A DNA stretch of 64,000 bases from RPQJ01 sp963698735 (GCA_963698735.1 CAVOSA010000029.1:124001-188000), one strand, 5' to 3'; shown: positions 19,865-28,625, numbered from the stretch's first letter. The notes: generated from the letters alone by a model not told the origin. Numbers and translations are program-made.

Positions 19865-22800
19865 TGAAAATCGCGCGATGCGGAGCGCAGGCGCCCCAGC
19901 CAGCGACTCAGGTCGACCAGCCGATGCGCGATCACGTGCATGACCTCCCCCTCCAGCTGCAGCTTGCCGGCAACGCCCAGCAACCGTGAGCCGATCAGTG
20001 CCTGGCGCTGGCGCTCGGCCACGTCGCGCCAGACGATCAGGTTGACCGAGCCGGACTCGTCCTCGAGCGTCACGAACGTGACCCCCTCGGCGCTGCCGGG
20101 CCGTTGCCGGGTGATGACCAGGCCCGCCGTCCGGACCGTGGAACCGTCCGGCATCGCGCGCAACTGCGCGGAATCGACGAAACCGCGGACCGCCAGTTGC
20201 TCGCGCAGCACGGCGACCGGATGCCGCCGCAGCGTCAGCCCGGTGTGGGTGTAGTCCGCGATGATGTCCTCGCCTTCCCGCGGCGAGCGCAACAGGGGTA
20301 TGCCTTCGGCAATGCGCACTTCCGGCAGCACGGGCAGCGGGGTTTCGAGCCCGGCCACCTGCCACGCCGCCCGGTGCCGGTGCCCGCCGAGTCCCGTGAG
20401 CGCGCCCGCTGCCGCAAGGCGACCCATCACGCGACGGTCCAGCTGCGCCTGCTCCGCCAGTTGCTGCGCGCTGTCGAACGCGGTTCCGTCCCGGCGCCTG
20501 CGCGCCTCGACCAGCCTCTGTGCTGCCTCCGCTGCCAGGCCTTTCACCAGGCGCAGGCCAAGCCGCAGCGCGGGGTCCGGCGTGCCATCGTAACGCCGCT
20601 CGAGCGTGCAATCCCAGTCGCTCCAGCGCACGTCCACCGGCCGGACCTCGACACCATGGCGTTGCGCGTCCTGCACGATCTGCGACGGCGCGTAGAAGCC
20701 CATCGGCTGGCTGTTGATCAGCGCAGCGGCGAATGCCGCAGGCTCGTGCCGCTTGAGCCACGCCGAGACGTACACGAGCAGCGCGAAACTCGCCGCGTGC
20801 GACTCCGGGAAGCCGTATTCGCCGAAGCCGAGGATCTGCTGGAAGATGCGCCGCGCGAACTCCTCGGCGTAACCGCGGTCGCGCATGCCGTGAATGAGCC
20901 GCTCCTCGAAGTGGCCGAGCCCGCCCTTGCGCTTCCACGCCGCCATCGCGCGCCGCAGCTGGTCCGCCTCGCCTGGCGTGAATCCCGCCGCGACGATCGC
21001 GAGCTGCATCACCTGCTCCTGGAAGATCGGCACGCCGAGCGTGCGCTTCAGCACGCCTTCCACTTCCGCGCTTGGATAAGTGACGGCCTCGAGGCCGGCG
21101 CGCCGCCGCAGGTAGGGATGCACCATGTCGCCCTGGATCGGGCCCGGCCGGATGATCGCGACCTCGATCACGAGATCGTAGTACGAACGCGGCCGCAATC
21201 GCGGCAGCATCGCCATCTGCGCGCGCGACTCGATCTGGAAAACGCCCACCGTGTCGGCGTGCCCGATCATGTCGTAGACGAGCGGGTCTTCGGCGGGCAC
21301 GGTGGCAAGCGTCCAGCGCTGTCCACGGCAGCCATGCACGAGGTCGAACGCGCGGCGTATCGCGGCGAGCATGCCGAGGCCGAGCACGTCCACCTTGAGC
21401 AGGCCGAGCGCGTCGAGATCGTCCTTGTCCCACTGGATGACCGTGCGCTCGGGCATGGCGGCGTTCTCGACCGGCACGAGTTCCTCGAGCAGGTCGCGCG
21501 CGATGACGAAGCCGCCGACGTGCTGCGACAGGTGCCGCGGGAAACCGAGCAGCGTTCGAGCGAGCGTCAGCACCCTGGACAGGACGGGACTGTCCGGGTC
21601 GAGACCTGCCTCGCGCACTCGAGTCTCGTCGATCTTCGACCCGTCCCACCACTGCATCGAACGCGCGAGCGCCGCGACCTGCAGCGGGTCGAGGCCCATC
21701 GCCTTCGCCACGTCGCGCAGCGCGCTGCGCGGCCGGTAGCTGATGACCGTCGCAGTCAGCGCGGCGCGCTCACGGCCGTACTTCGCGTAGATGTACTGGA
21801 TGACCTCCTCGCGGCGTTCGTGCTCGAAGTCGACGTCGATGTCCGGCGGCTCGTTGCGCTCTTTCGAGATGAAGCGCTCGAACAGCAGCGACATGCGCGC
21901 CGGGTCGACTTCGGTGATGCCGAGGCAGAAGCAGACGGCGGAGTTGGCCGCAGAGCCACGACCCTGGCAGAGGATGTGGCGTGAGCGCGCGAAGCGCACG
22001 ATGTCGTGCACGGTGAGGAAATAGGGCTCGTAGGCGAGGTCGGCGATCAGCTCGAGTTCGTGCTCGATCGCCAGGCGTGTTGCCTCCGGCACGCCGTCCG
22101 GCCAGCGCTGCCGCGCGCCCGCCTCCGTGAGCAGGCGCAGCCAGCTCGCAGGGGTGCGACCGTCGGGCACGATCTCGCGCGGGTACTCATAGCGCAATTC
22201 GTCGAGGGCGAATGTGCAGCGCGCAGCGATGTCGATCGACGCCGCAAGCAGTTCAGGCGGATACAGCACGGCGAGGCGGCTGATGGGTCGCAGGTGTCGC
22301 TCGCCGTTCGGGAACAGCGCCCACCCCGCCTGTTCGACTGTCGTGCCGATGCGTGTCGCCGTCAGGACATCCTGCAGCGCGCGCCGGCCCCGCGTGTGCA
22401 TGTGCACGTCGCCGGCCGCCACCAGCGGCAGGCCGAGTTCGCGGCCGAGGTGCTGCAGTTGTTCGAGACGCCGTTGGTCGCGCCCGGTCGTGAGCAATTC
22501 GACTGCAATCCAGAGCTGGCCGGGAAACAGCGTGGCGAGCCAGCTTGCAGCGGAGGGGTCCGGTTGCGGTGGCGGGAGCCACAGGCAAAGCAGAGGGGTT
22601 GGGAGACAGGGGTCAGGGATCAATGATGAAGGGGGCGTTGCCAGCGCCTTCCGGCTGTCCCGCAACGCCCGATCCCTGTCCCCTGCTGCGATTTCTGCGA
22701 AATCGCCGCGGCACAGGCGGTACTCCCCCTTCGGCGCGGCGCGGCGCCCGCGCGTGATCAGCCGGCAAAGCAAGCCGTAGCCGCGGCGATCCTGTGCCAG

Positions 22801-23028
22801 CAGCACGCAGCGCAGGCCATCCTCGAGGCGAAACTCCGAGCCGACGATGAGCTTGAGGTTGTGATCACGGGCGGCGACGTGTGCGCGCACCACTCCTGCG
22901 ACTGAACACTCGTCGGTGATGGCCAGCGCGGTGTAACCGAGCTGCGCGGCACGTTCGACCAGTTCTTCCGGTCGCGAGGCTCCGCGCAGGAAACTGAAAT
23001 TGGAAAGGCAGTGCAGCTCGGCGTACAC
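19861..23028 (-). CDS. dnaE2: DnaE2 (ImuC), error-prone DNA polymerase III alpha subunit
   Basis: DnaE2 extends from DNA lesions during SOS mutagenesis with ImuA and ImuB. The 1055 residues begin with a PHP domain (YAELHCLSNFSFLRGASRPEELV), followed by the C-family polymerase core with catalytic Asp in PPDIDVDFEHERREEV and fingers GRGSAANSAVCFCLGI. An OB-fold region lies near the end (TAGLVITRQRPGSAEGVTFVTLEDESG). A palindromic stretch of about 79 nt at 22607-22685 is translated in frame near residues 114-140 as SSLIPDPCLPTPLL, within the PHP domain. It follows imuB, with 6 nt between. Confidence 0.97.
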   Translation of the reverse strand: MYAELHCLSNFSFLRGASRPEELVERAAQLGYTALAITDECSVAGVVRAHVAARDHNLKLIVGSEFRLEDGLRCVLLAQDRRGYGLLCRLITRGRRAAPKGEYRLCRGDFAEIAAGDRDRALRDSRKALATPPSSLIPDPCLPTPLLCLWLPPPQPDPSAASWLATLFPGQLWIAVELLTTGRDQRRLEQLQHLGRELGLPLVAAGDVHMHTRGRRALQDVLTATRIGTTVEQAGWALFPNGERHLRPISRLAVLYPPELLAASIDIAARCTFALDELRYEYPREIVPDGRTPASWLRLLTEAGARQRWPDGVPEATRLAIEHELELIADLAYEPYFLTVHDIVRFARSRHILCQGRGSAANSAVCFCLGITEVDPARMSLLFERFISKERNEPPDIDVDFEHERREEVIQYIYAKYGRERAALTATVISYRPRSALRDVAKAMGLDPLQVAALARSMQWWDGSKIDETRVREAGLDPDSPVLSRVLTLARTLLGFPRHLSQHVGGFVIARDLLEELVPVENAAMPERTVIQWDKDDLDALGLLKVDVLGLGMLAAIRRAFDLVHGCRGQRWTLATVPAEDPLVYDMIGHADTVGVFQIESRAQMAMLPRLRPRSYYDLVIEVAIIRPGPIQGDMVHPYLRRRAGLEAVTYPSAEVEGVLKRTLGVPIFQEQVMQLAIVAAGFTPGEADQLRRAMAAWKRKGGLGHFEERLIHGMRDRGYAEEFARRIFQQILGFGEYGFPESHAASFALLVYVSAWLKRHEPAAFAAALINSQPMGFYAPSQIVQDAQRHGVEVRPVDVRWSDWDCTLERRYDGTPDPALRLGLRLVKGLAAEAAQRLVEARRRRDGTAFDSAQQLAEQAQLDRRVMGRLAAAGALTGLGGHRHRAAWQVAGLETPLPVLPEVRIAEGIPLLRSPREGEDIIADYTHTGLTLRRHPVAVLREQLAVRGFVDSAQLRAMPDGSTVRTAGLVITRQRPGSAEGVTFVTLEDESGSVNLIVWRDVAERQRQALIGSRLLGVAGKLQLEGEVMHVIAHRLVDLSRWLGRLRSASRDFH
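22607..22685 (-). repeat. Palindromic element inside the dnaE2 coding sequence
   Basis: Bases 22607-22621 pair with 22671-22685 (14 of 15 matched) and 22633-22640 pair perfectly with 22663-22670. An 11-nt bulge lies on one side only. The GGGGTCAGGGATC-type core is of the kind found in dispersed REP-like repeats. It is read through in frame as part of DnaE2 and would fold in the mRNA. It may be a recent insertion or a retained structured segment. Confidence 0.7.
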
Positions 23029-23034
23029 GGCGGG

Positions 23035-24660
23035 TCACGCGAACCAGCCGTGCAGGAACCAGCCCGCGCCGCCGGCATCCCTCCGGTTACGGAACACCCA
23101 CAGCCGTTCACCCTGGCCGCTGCGCGCCACGTAGTAATCGCGCGCAACGTCGCGACCGTCCCACCAGCCGGATTCGATGCACTCAGGGCCTTCCTCGAAG
23201 ACGAGCCGGCGGACGTCGCAAGGCTCGGGCACGTCGAGCAACCAGAGGGGCCGCAAAGAACCCTCGTCCCGACTCTCTCCCGCTATTGCGGGAGAGGGAG
23301 CAACAACTCCCTCTCCCGGCTCACCGGGAGAGGGTTGGGGTGAGGGCCTCTTCCGCCTGCGATCCGTCACTGGCTCCACGATGCGCCACGCGGCCTCAGG
23401 CCGATGCTCCGGCACGCACTCGAGTCCGTGCACGGCTGCGTTGCCGAGCCGCGCGCGCAGCCGCTCGACCAGGTGCGGGAGGTTCTCGCCCGATTCACGG
23501 CGGTCGTGGGCGAACAACTCGACTGCATCCGCCTGCAGGTCGATGAGCGGCCCGCTCAGCAGACGCACGTTGCGCACGGGCTGGGGCAGCACGAGCCGCG
23601 CAAGCCGCTCACGCAGCAGCGCGGCCATGTGCTGCGGCTGCGCACCCACCGGCTGCACGAAACGCAACCGCACGCGCGTGAGCGGCGCCTCGCGATGACG
23701 CATCTGCACTTCGATCGCCTGCACGCCGCGGCCGCGCTCGCGCAGGAAACGGCACAGCTCGTCGAGCAGCGGCGCGAGCGCGAAGCCGAGACGCGCGGTG
23801 TCGTCGATTTCCGGTTCGAGGTCACGGCGTGCGGCGAATCTTTCGCTTGCCGCAAAAGCTGCCCGTGGTTCCTGCACTCGACCCGTCGCCCGGTCGAGCG
23901 CCGCGAGCAGTTCCTTGCCACAGCGCCGCGCGAAGCCGTCACGCGGCAAGCGCAGACATTCGCCCACGGTGCGCACGCCCATGGTGCCGAGCGTTTCCAC
24001 GGTGCGTTCCGGCCAGCGCGCGCAGTCGAGCGGCAGCGGTGCGAGGCGGCCAGCGAGTTCTTCACGGTTGCGCACGAACGCCGGCCGCGCACCGGGCGGG
24101 CCGGAGCGCGCGAACCACAGCGACGCGAGCGGCACCGGCGTAATGGCAAAGCGCGCCGTGGCGCCGGTGACATCGAAGAGTTCCTGTTGCAGCCGCGCGC
24201 ACAACTGGCGTGCACCACCGAAGAGACGCAGGCTGCCGCGCACTTCGAGCAGCACGCCGTCCGGCGGATCGAGGCTGACCCGCGGCGAAAACCGCAAACC
24301 GCGCTGCGCCACGGTTTCGAGCAACTGGCGCTCACGGCGCGCATCGCGTGCCAGCGTGTGCAACCCCGGCAGCAGCGCGAGCGCGGCGTTGATCGACATT
24401 CCCTCGCGCACACCCGCCGCATGCACGGCTTCGTCGCAGGCACGGACGACCTTGCCATTGCGCTCGAGATCGACGATCGCGACGGGTGGCTGGCCCGGCA
24501 GCGCCTGCGCCGCATCGCGCAGCGAATCGAGCATCAGTGCGGGCAGGTGAATGGCGAGCCAGAACTCGCGCGGCCGCGACTGCGCGGCTGGCCCGCGACC
24601 GGGAACGGAGAGCGATGGATGGAGTGCCGGTGTGACCCGGCGCCTGGCGAGCGGGGCCAT
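23035..24660 (-). CDS. imuB: ImuB, Y-family-like protein of the mutasome
   Basis: ImuB is the hub linking DnaE2 to the beta clamp and lacks polymerase activity in studied species. The 541 residues have the Y-family fold without the usual acidic site: the opening strand reads WLAIHLPALMLDSL, where active polymerases carry DMDAFFA. VIV/ERNGKVVRACDEAVHAAGVREGMSINAALALLPGL and the helix-hairpin-helix segment ETLGTMGVRTVGECLRLP follow. At about residues 437-463 a palindromic element is translated as SPQPSPGEPGEGVVAPSPAI. It lies 1 nt from imuA. Confidence 0.95.
   Translation of the reverse strand: MAPLARRRVTPALHPSLSVPGRGPAAQSRPREFWLAIHLPALMLDSLRDAAQALPGQPPVAIVDLERNGKVVRACDEAVHAAGVREGMSINAALALLPGLHTLARDARRERQLLETVAQRGLRFSPRVSLDPPDGVLLEVRGSLRLFGGARQLCARLQQELFDVTGATARFAITPVPLASLWFARSGPPGARPAFVRNREELAGRLAPLPLDCARWPERTVETLGTMGVRTVGECLRLPRDGFARRCGKELLAALDRATGRVQEPRAAFAASERFAARRDLEPEIDDTARLGFALAPLLDELCRFLRERGRGVQAIEVQMRHREAPLTRVRLRFVQPVGAQPQHMAALLRERLARLVLPQPVRNVRLLSGPLIDLQADAVELFAHDRRESGENLPHLVERLRARLGNAAVHGLECVPEHRPEAAWRIVEPVTDRRRKRPSPQPSPGEPGEGVVAPSPAIAGESRDEGSLRPLWLLDVPEPCDVRRLVFEEGPECIESGWWDGRDVARDYYVARSGQGERLWVFRNRRDAGGAGWFLHGWFA
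23275..23334 (-). repeat. REP-like double palindrome inside the imuB coding sequence
   Basis: Two hairpins stand next to each other: 23275-23283 with 23288-23296 (9 bp, loop TATT) and 23309-23319 with 23324-23334 (11 bp, loop CTCA). Their inner arms also pair with one another (23290-23300 with 23308-23318). The CCCTCACCCCAACCCTCTCCC-type flank is a well-known dispersed bacterial repeat that gives SPQPSP peptides when read in frame. Here it is retained in frame inside an SOS gene. Confidence 0.82.
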
Positions 24661-24661
24661 C

Positions 24662-25375
24662 TCAGTGCCCCAGGTTCACCGTGGCTGGACGGCCTCCGCG
24701 ACTCTTGACGATGCGCACCTGCAATCCTTCGCTGCCGCCGAGCAGTGCCAGCCGCAGCACGGCAGGCGACGGCGTAAGCCCGGCCTGCAGCGGCCGGTAC
24801 AGCACTGCCAGGCTGCGTGAAGATTCCGCTGCCAGTTGCAGTCGCCGCAGTGCCTGCGGATCGCGTGGGTTGGCCCAGCCCAGCACGGCGCTGCACGCTT
24901 CCGAACGCAGGGCCTGGTCCATGGCCCATTCGGTGGTGCCAGCGCCCTGCACGACGAGCATGCGCGTCACGTCGATGCCCCACGCCGCGAGCGCAGGTGC
25001 GTACGGGCGATACGGCGGTGACACCCAGGCGACCCAACCACCGCTGCCCCGTTCATGCGGCAGCATGGCAGACCCCGCATGGCAACCAGCATCCTTGGGA
25101 CGCGGTGGCGGATACACGTCTGCTGCACCTTCGTCACGGCAAAGCGCAGCGAGTGCGGGCAGCAGCAGCTTGAGTTCGCCGATGCCGCGCTGGTCGGAAA
25201 GGATTTCGATGAGGCCCTGCCGGGGCCAGCCTGCGCCGGGCAGGCAGCGGTCGAGCGCGGCATAACCCGTGGGCAATCCCGTCGGTGCCGTTGCGGCCTT
25301 GTCACCGCCCGGCTCCCGCGCGCGCCAGAGCCGCGTGGAATTCTGCTGCAGCAGTTCTTCGACGGAGGCGCTCAT
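24662..25375 (-). CDS. imuA: ImuA, SOS mutagenesis protein
   Basis: ImuA is the RecA/SulA-like member of the ImuA-ImuB-DnaE2 mutasome and is thought to act with RecA. The 237 residues have the RecA-like start LPTGYAALDRCLPGAGWPRQGLIEILSDQRGIGELKLLLPAL, with a modified Walker A region, then VAWVSPPYRPYAPALAAWGIDVTRMLVVQG. It starts 55 nt after the lexA stop and nearly abuts imuB. No LexA box is visible in the short gap, so transcription is expected from the lexA promoter. Confidence 0.93.
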   Translation of the reverse strand: MSASVEELLQQNSTRLWRAREPGGDKAATAPTGLPTGYAALDRCLPGAGWPRQGLIEILSDQRGIGELKLLLPALAALCRDEGAADVYPPPRPKDAGCHAGSAMLPHERGSGGWVAWVSPPYRPYAPALAAWGIDVTRMLVVQGAGTTEWAMDQALRSEACSAVLGWANPRDPQALRRLQLAAESSRSLAVLYRPLQAGLTPSPAVLRLALLGGSEGLQVRIVKSRGGRPATVNLGH

Positions 25376-25430
25376 TGCCTGCGTAATCCCACGGTCATTG
25401 CAATGCTCTGGACAATGCCCTGGGCAACAC

Positions 25431-26051
25431 TCAGGACAGCCGGCTGGCTTCCTGGCGCACCACTCCGACGACGAGGCCTTCGATCGTGAGCGACTGCTCG
25501 CGCAGGTCGACGCGCAGGGGTTCGAACTCCTCGTTCTCCGGCAGCAGCCAGGCGATCGAGCCCTCCTGCCGGTAGCGCTTCACGGTGACCTCGTTCTCGA
25601 GGCGCGCGACGACGATCTGGCGGTTACGCACTTCCGGCGTGCGGTGGACCGCGACCAGGTCGCCGTCGAGGATGCCGGCATTGCGCATGCTCATGCCCTT
25701 GACCTTGAGCAGGTAGTGCGGCCGCGGCTGGAACAGCGCCGGATCGATGTGGTAGCGGGCTTCGATGTTTTCCTCGGCCAGGATCGGCCGGCCGGCGGCG
25801 ACCCGGCCGATGAGCGGCAGGCCGATCTGGTCGCGCAGCGAATCCTTGAGCTGGATACCGCGGGAAGCACCGGGGCGCAGGTCGATGACGCCTTTGCGCT
25901 GGAGGGCGCGCAGGTGTTCTTCCGCCGCGTTGGCGGACTTGAAGCCCAGGGCCTCCGCGATTTCAGCCCGTGTGGGCGGCAGGCCCTGCTCGGCCAGGCT
26001 GTCCTGGATGAAGGTAAGCACCTGACGTTGACGCGGCGTGAGATCTTCCAT
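25431..26051 (-). CDS. lexA: LexA repressor
   Basis: LexA represses SOS genes until RecA-stimulated self-cleavage. The 206-residue protein has the N-terminal winged helix (LTPRQRQVLTFIQDSLAEQGLPPTRAEIAEALGF), the cleavage bond A86-G87 in RVAAGRPI, the catalytic serine S121 in GMSMRNAGILDGD and lysine K158 in VTVKRY. Two CTGT-N8-ACAG boxes lie immediately upstream. It heads the operon lexA-imuA-imuB-dnaE2, so the whole mutagenesis cassette is probably autoregulated by LexA. Confidence 0.98.
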   Translation of the reverse strand: MEDLTPRQRQVLTFIQDSLAEQGLPPTRAEIAEALGFKSANAAEEHLRALQRKGVIDLRPGASRGIQLKDSLRDQIGLPLIGRVAAGRPILAEENIEARYHIDPALFQPRPHYLLKVKGMSMRNAGILDGDLVAVHRTPEVRNRQIVVARLENEVTVKRYRQEGSIAWLLPENEEFEPLRVDLREQSLTIEGLVVGVVRQEASRLS

Positions 26052-26455
26052 CGCTCTTCCCTCCCTGTATACCCATACAGTGACTGTTTATATATACAGC
26101 TCTGCCCGTCGACTGGCAAGCGGGAGGGATAAATTTCTTCGGCAAAGACCTAAGCTCGCTCAAGGCGGCCACGCCACGCTCAGGACGCGAATCCCAGCGG
26201 CCGGCACAAGGCGTAAATGCCGGGAAATCCAGTGCCAACCGCGATGCCTGTCGGTGAAATCTCACGCCTGATGGCTGCTCGCTCCGCCGCCGAATGCGAG
26301 TTCTTCGCACGTGATGCACAGCACACTAATCTTTATCGTCGTTTTCGAATGAGTTAGTCTCTCGCTGTTCGGCTGCGCTGCGCACACGGCAACGTGTTCC
26401 TGGGTTGTGGCCGCCACACTGGCTTGTCCGATCAAAAAACTGAGGAAGATCCCCA
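26052..26455 (+). other. Intergenic region between lexA and the lipoprotein gene
   Basis: About 400 nt with no supported gene. The left end holds the LexA boxes. A possible promoter for the + strand lipoprotein is TTCGCA (26304-26309), 17 nt, TAATCT (26327-26332), and a strong ribosome site GAGGAAG stands before 26456. The middle (26100-26300) shows nothing I recognise. Confidence 0.45.
26065..26099 (-). promoter_or_regulatory. Two tandem LexA (SOS) boxes upstream of lexA
   Basis: CTGTATACCCATACAG (26065-26080) and CTGTTTATATATACAG (26084-26099) both fit the CTGT-N8-ACAG consensus used by enterobacterial-type LexA. They lie 14 and 33 nt upstream of the lexA ATG, with centres 19 nt apart. The AT-rich second box probably overlaps the promoter. 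They indicate LexA autorepression and SOS control of the cassette. Confidence 0.95.
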
Positions 26456-26779
26456 ATGAAGACCGCTATCGCCAAGATCCTGACCGCCGCCACCGCCGCC
26501 GTCGTGCTCGCCGCCGCTTCGGGCTGCGTCAGCCAGTCGACGTTTGACGCACACGTGGCCGGCGCCGATGCGGCCATCAAGGCCGCCGCTGCGGACGCTG
26601 CTGCTGCCAAGGCGTCTGCCGACGCCGCCGCCGCTTCCGCTTCCAGCGCCGCCAGCACCGCGAGCAGCGCGCAGAGCACGGCCAACCAGGCCCTGCAGGC
26701 CGCGCAGGCTTCGCAGTCCTGCTGCGACGCGACCAACGAGAAGATCGATCGCGCGTTCAAGAAGTCGATGGGCAAGTAA
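26456..26779 (+). CDS. Lpp/OprI-family alanine-zipper lipoprotein
   Basis: A 107-residue outer-membrane lipoprotein. The signal ends in the lipobox AASGC with Cys24. The mature part is an uninterrupted Ala-rich coiled coil (ADAAIKAAAADAAAAKASAD and onward), typical of OprI/Lpp alanine zippers that trimerise and tether outer membrane to peptidoglycan. A Cys-Cys pair (QSCCDATNEK) precedes the basic end KKSMGK, whose terminal Lys could be the peptidoglycan link. The next gene but opposite in strand is an L,D-transpeptidase, the enzyme class that makes such links. A strong terminator follows. Confidence 0.9.
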   Translation: MKTAIAKILTAATAAVVLAAASGCVSQSTFDAHVAGADAAIKAAAADAAAAKASADAAAASASSAASTASSAQSTANQALQAAQASQSCCDATNEKIDRAFKKSMGK

Positions 26780-26808
26780 TCCACTTACCCAGTCGCTTCT
26801 GCGATATG

Positions 26809-26841
26809 AAAACGCCGCGGACCTCCGCGGCGTTTTCTTTT
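26809..26841 (+). terminator. Rho-independent terminator of the lipoprotein gene
   Basis: A 10-bp perfect stem AACGCCGCGG / CCGCGGCGTT (26811-26820 with 26825-26834) with a 4-nt loop is followed by TTCTTTT. It lies 30 nt after the stop codon of the alanine-zipper lipoprotein. Confidence 0.92.
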
Positions 26842-26958
26842 GTGCGACGCCGGCGTGCGAGGCGCCGGCAAGGACAGGCGGATCAGCCCTTCCCTGTTCG
26901 AGCGATCGCCATCAGGGCAGCTTGGCTGCGGTCGGCCGCATCGGTTCGCAAGCAGTGG

Positions 26959-27981
26959 TCACGGCGCCGCGGCGACCGCTGCTGTGTCCACGGGCGCCTG
27001 CGCGGGCTCATCGACTGGCGCGGGCCGCCGCTCGAAGTTGCGCTCGCCGATGCGCACGGGCACGCCATTCGCCTGCTGGAAAGCCAGGCGGGCCGTGTCC
27101 CAGTCCACCGTGCCCTGCACGCCCTTCATCGCGGCCTTAACTACTCGATCCAGTTCTGCCGGATCCATGTGCGCCGGGTCGTTGGTGCCCTCGAGCGGCG
27201 CCTGCCGCTCGACGAACAGCGTGCCCCGCGACCAGCCGACCTTGGTGGTCTGGTCGATGAGGTTCACCTTCGTGTTCACGGGAATCATCGTGAAGAACTC
27301 GGAGATGTCTTCGGGGTACATGCGGATGCAGCCGTGCGTGACCTGCATGCCCACGCCCGCAGGGCGGTTCGTGCCGTGGATCAGGTACGAGCCGCCGGGA
27401 ATGCCGAGCCGCAGGGCGTACTCGCCGAGCGGGTTGTCCGGGCCCGGCGGAATGAAGGGTGGCAGCGGGTCGCCCTTGGCTTCGTGTTCGAGCCGGACCG
27501 ACTTCGGTGGGTACCAGTTGGGTCGTTCCTGCTTCGAAACCACCCTGGTGTTGCCGAGCGGCGTCTTCCAGTCCATCTTGCCGGTGCTGATCGGGTAAGT
27601 GCGCACGACGCGCGGCTGGCCGGCCTGCGCGGGCGGGTAGTAGTAGAGCCGGTGCTCAGGCAGGTTGACGACGATGCCCTCGCGGGGCGCGTCGGGCAGG
27701 ATGAAGCGACTCGGGATCACCACTTCGGTGCCCGCGCCGGGCAACCAGGGGTCGACTCCCGGGTTGGCCGCGATGATTTCCTCGTAGCCGACACCATAGC
27801 GCCTGCCGATGTCGAGCAACGTGTCCTCGTGCTCGGCCGACGCGATATTGACCGCGCCAATCACGTTGTCGCCATTCGGCGGCACCAGGTATTCAGCCGC
27901 CCGCGCCCCGCTAGCGACGAACGGTGCGAACGCTGCGACCAGCGCCCCGGCGACCCACTGGCCGGCACGGTGACTTTGCAT
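26959..27981 (-). CDS. L,D-transpeptidase (YkuD family) with LysM domain
   Basis: A 340-residue periplasmic enzyme. Signal peptide of about 29 residues ending near ARAAEY, a LysM-like segment (EDTLLDIGRRYGVGYEEIIAANPGVDPWLPGAG), then the YkuD catalytic domain with the conserved HGTNRPAGVGMQVTHGCIRMYPEDI; the nucleophile is the Cys of HGCIR. Members of this type attach lipoprotein to, or crosslink, peptidoglycan. It stands opposite the Lpp/OprI-like gene, so that protein is its likely partner. The C-terminus is Ala/Pro rich. Confidence 0.95.
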   Translation of the reverse strand: MQSHRAGQWVAGALVAAFAPFVASGARAAEYLVPPNGDNVIGAVNIASAEHEDTLLDIGRRYGVGYEEIIAANPGVDPWLPGAGTEVVIPSRFILPDAPREGIVVNLPEHRLYYYPPAQAGQPRVVRTYPISTGKMDWKTPLGNTRVVSKQERPNWYPPKSVRLEHEAKGDPLPPFIPPGPDNPLGEYALRLGIPGGSYLIHGTNRPAGVGMQVTHGCIRMYPEDISEFFTMIPVNTKVNLIDQTTKVGWSRGTLFVERQAPLEGTNDPAHMDPAELDRVVKAAMKGVQGTVDWDTARLAFQQANGVPVRIGERNFERRPAPVDEPAQAPVDTAAVAAAP

Positions 27982-28019
27982 GCAACCTTTCCTCCACTGC
28001 CTGCATCTATTCTATCCAT

Positions 28020-28625
28020 ATGGCGCTCAACAACACGCTGCTCGCCCGCATTGACCCGGACACGGCACCGCCCGTAGCCTTGCGGCCGCGAGGGAAACCC
28101 ATGCCATACAAGCTGACGATCGAGCTTTCCGACCGCGATCTGCGCCATTTTCGCCGCGAACTGAAGAAAGCGCGCGCGTCGGTCCAGATTGCAGACGACG
28201 AGGAAATCCTCGGAGCAGCCCTGGACATGGTGAAGGTCATGAAGGGCACGGAGCTGCCCGACTTCGTCACCGAGCGGCTCGACCAGCTCGAGTCCCTGAT
28301 CGCCATGGTGACCGACGAAGACTGGCCGCTCGCAGACGAGGAGCGAAACCCGGTGCTCTCGGGACTTGCCTACCTGTGCGACCCGGAAGACCTGATCCCG
28401 GACGACATTCCCGGCATCGGCATGCTGGACGACGCCGTGATGATCGAGCTCGTGTTCCGCGAACTGCGGCACGAGCTCGAAGCCTACGAGGACTTCAGGG
28501 CGTACCGTGAGTCGCTGACGAAGCGCTCGGTGTTGCGCCCCGCTCCGCCGCAGGTTGCTGAGAAGATCGCCCGGCGGCGCACGCAGCTGATGGCGCGGAT
28601 GCGACGACGCAGGAACAACGATTAG
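28020..28625 (+). CDS. YkvA-like (DUF1232) protein
   Basis: A 201-residue protein with a DUF1232 core GLAYLCDPEDLIPDDIPGIGMLDDAVMIELVFREL near residues 118-152. In this family the segment is a short hydrophobic helical hairpin. The N-terminal 100 residues are charged helices (LSDRDLRHFRRELKKARASVQ), and the C-terminus is strongly basic, ending RMRRRRNND. The start at 28020 was chosen because earlier codons run into the L,D-transpeptidase promoter region. Function unknown. Confidence 0.85.
   Translation: MALNNTLLARIDPDTAPPVALRPRGKPMPYKLTIELSDRDLRHFRRELKKARASVQIADDEEILGAALDMVKVMKGTELPDFVTERLDQLESLIAMVTDEDWPLADEERNPVLSGLAYLCDPEDLIPDDIPGIGMLDDAVMIELVFRELRHELEAYEDFRAYRESLTKRSVLRPAPPQVAEKIARRRTQLMARMRRRRNND

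Noticed and set aside
19604..21652. A long - strand frame overlapping the second half of dnaE2
   Set aside because: DnaE2 motifs are in another frame; this frame has only biased composition.
23404..24708. A 430-codon + strand frame opposite imuB
   Set aside because: Antisense to ImuB, no domain, no ribosome site.
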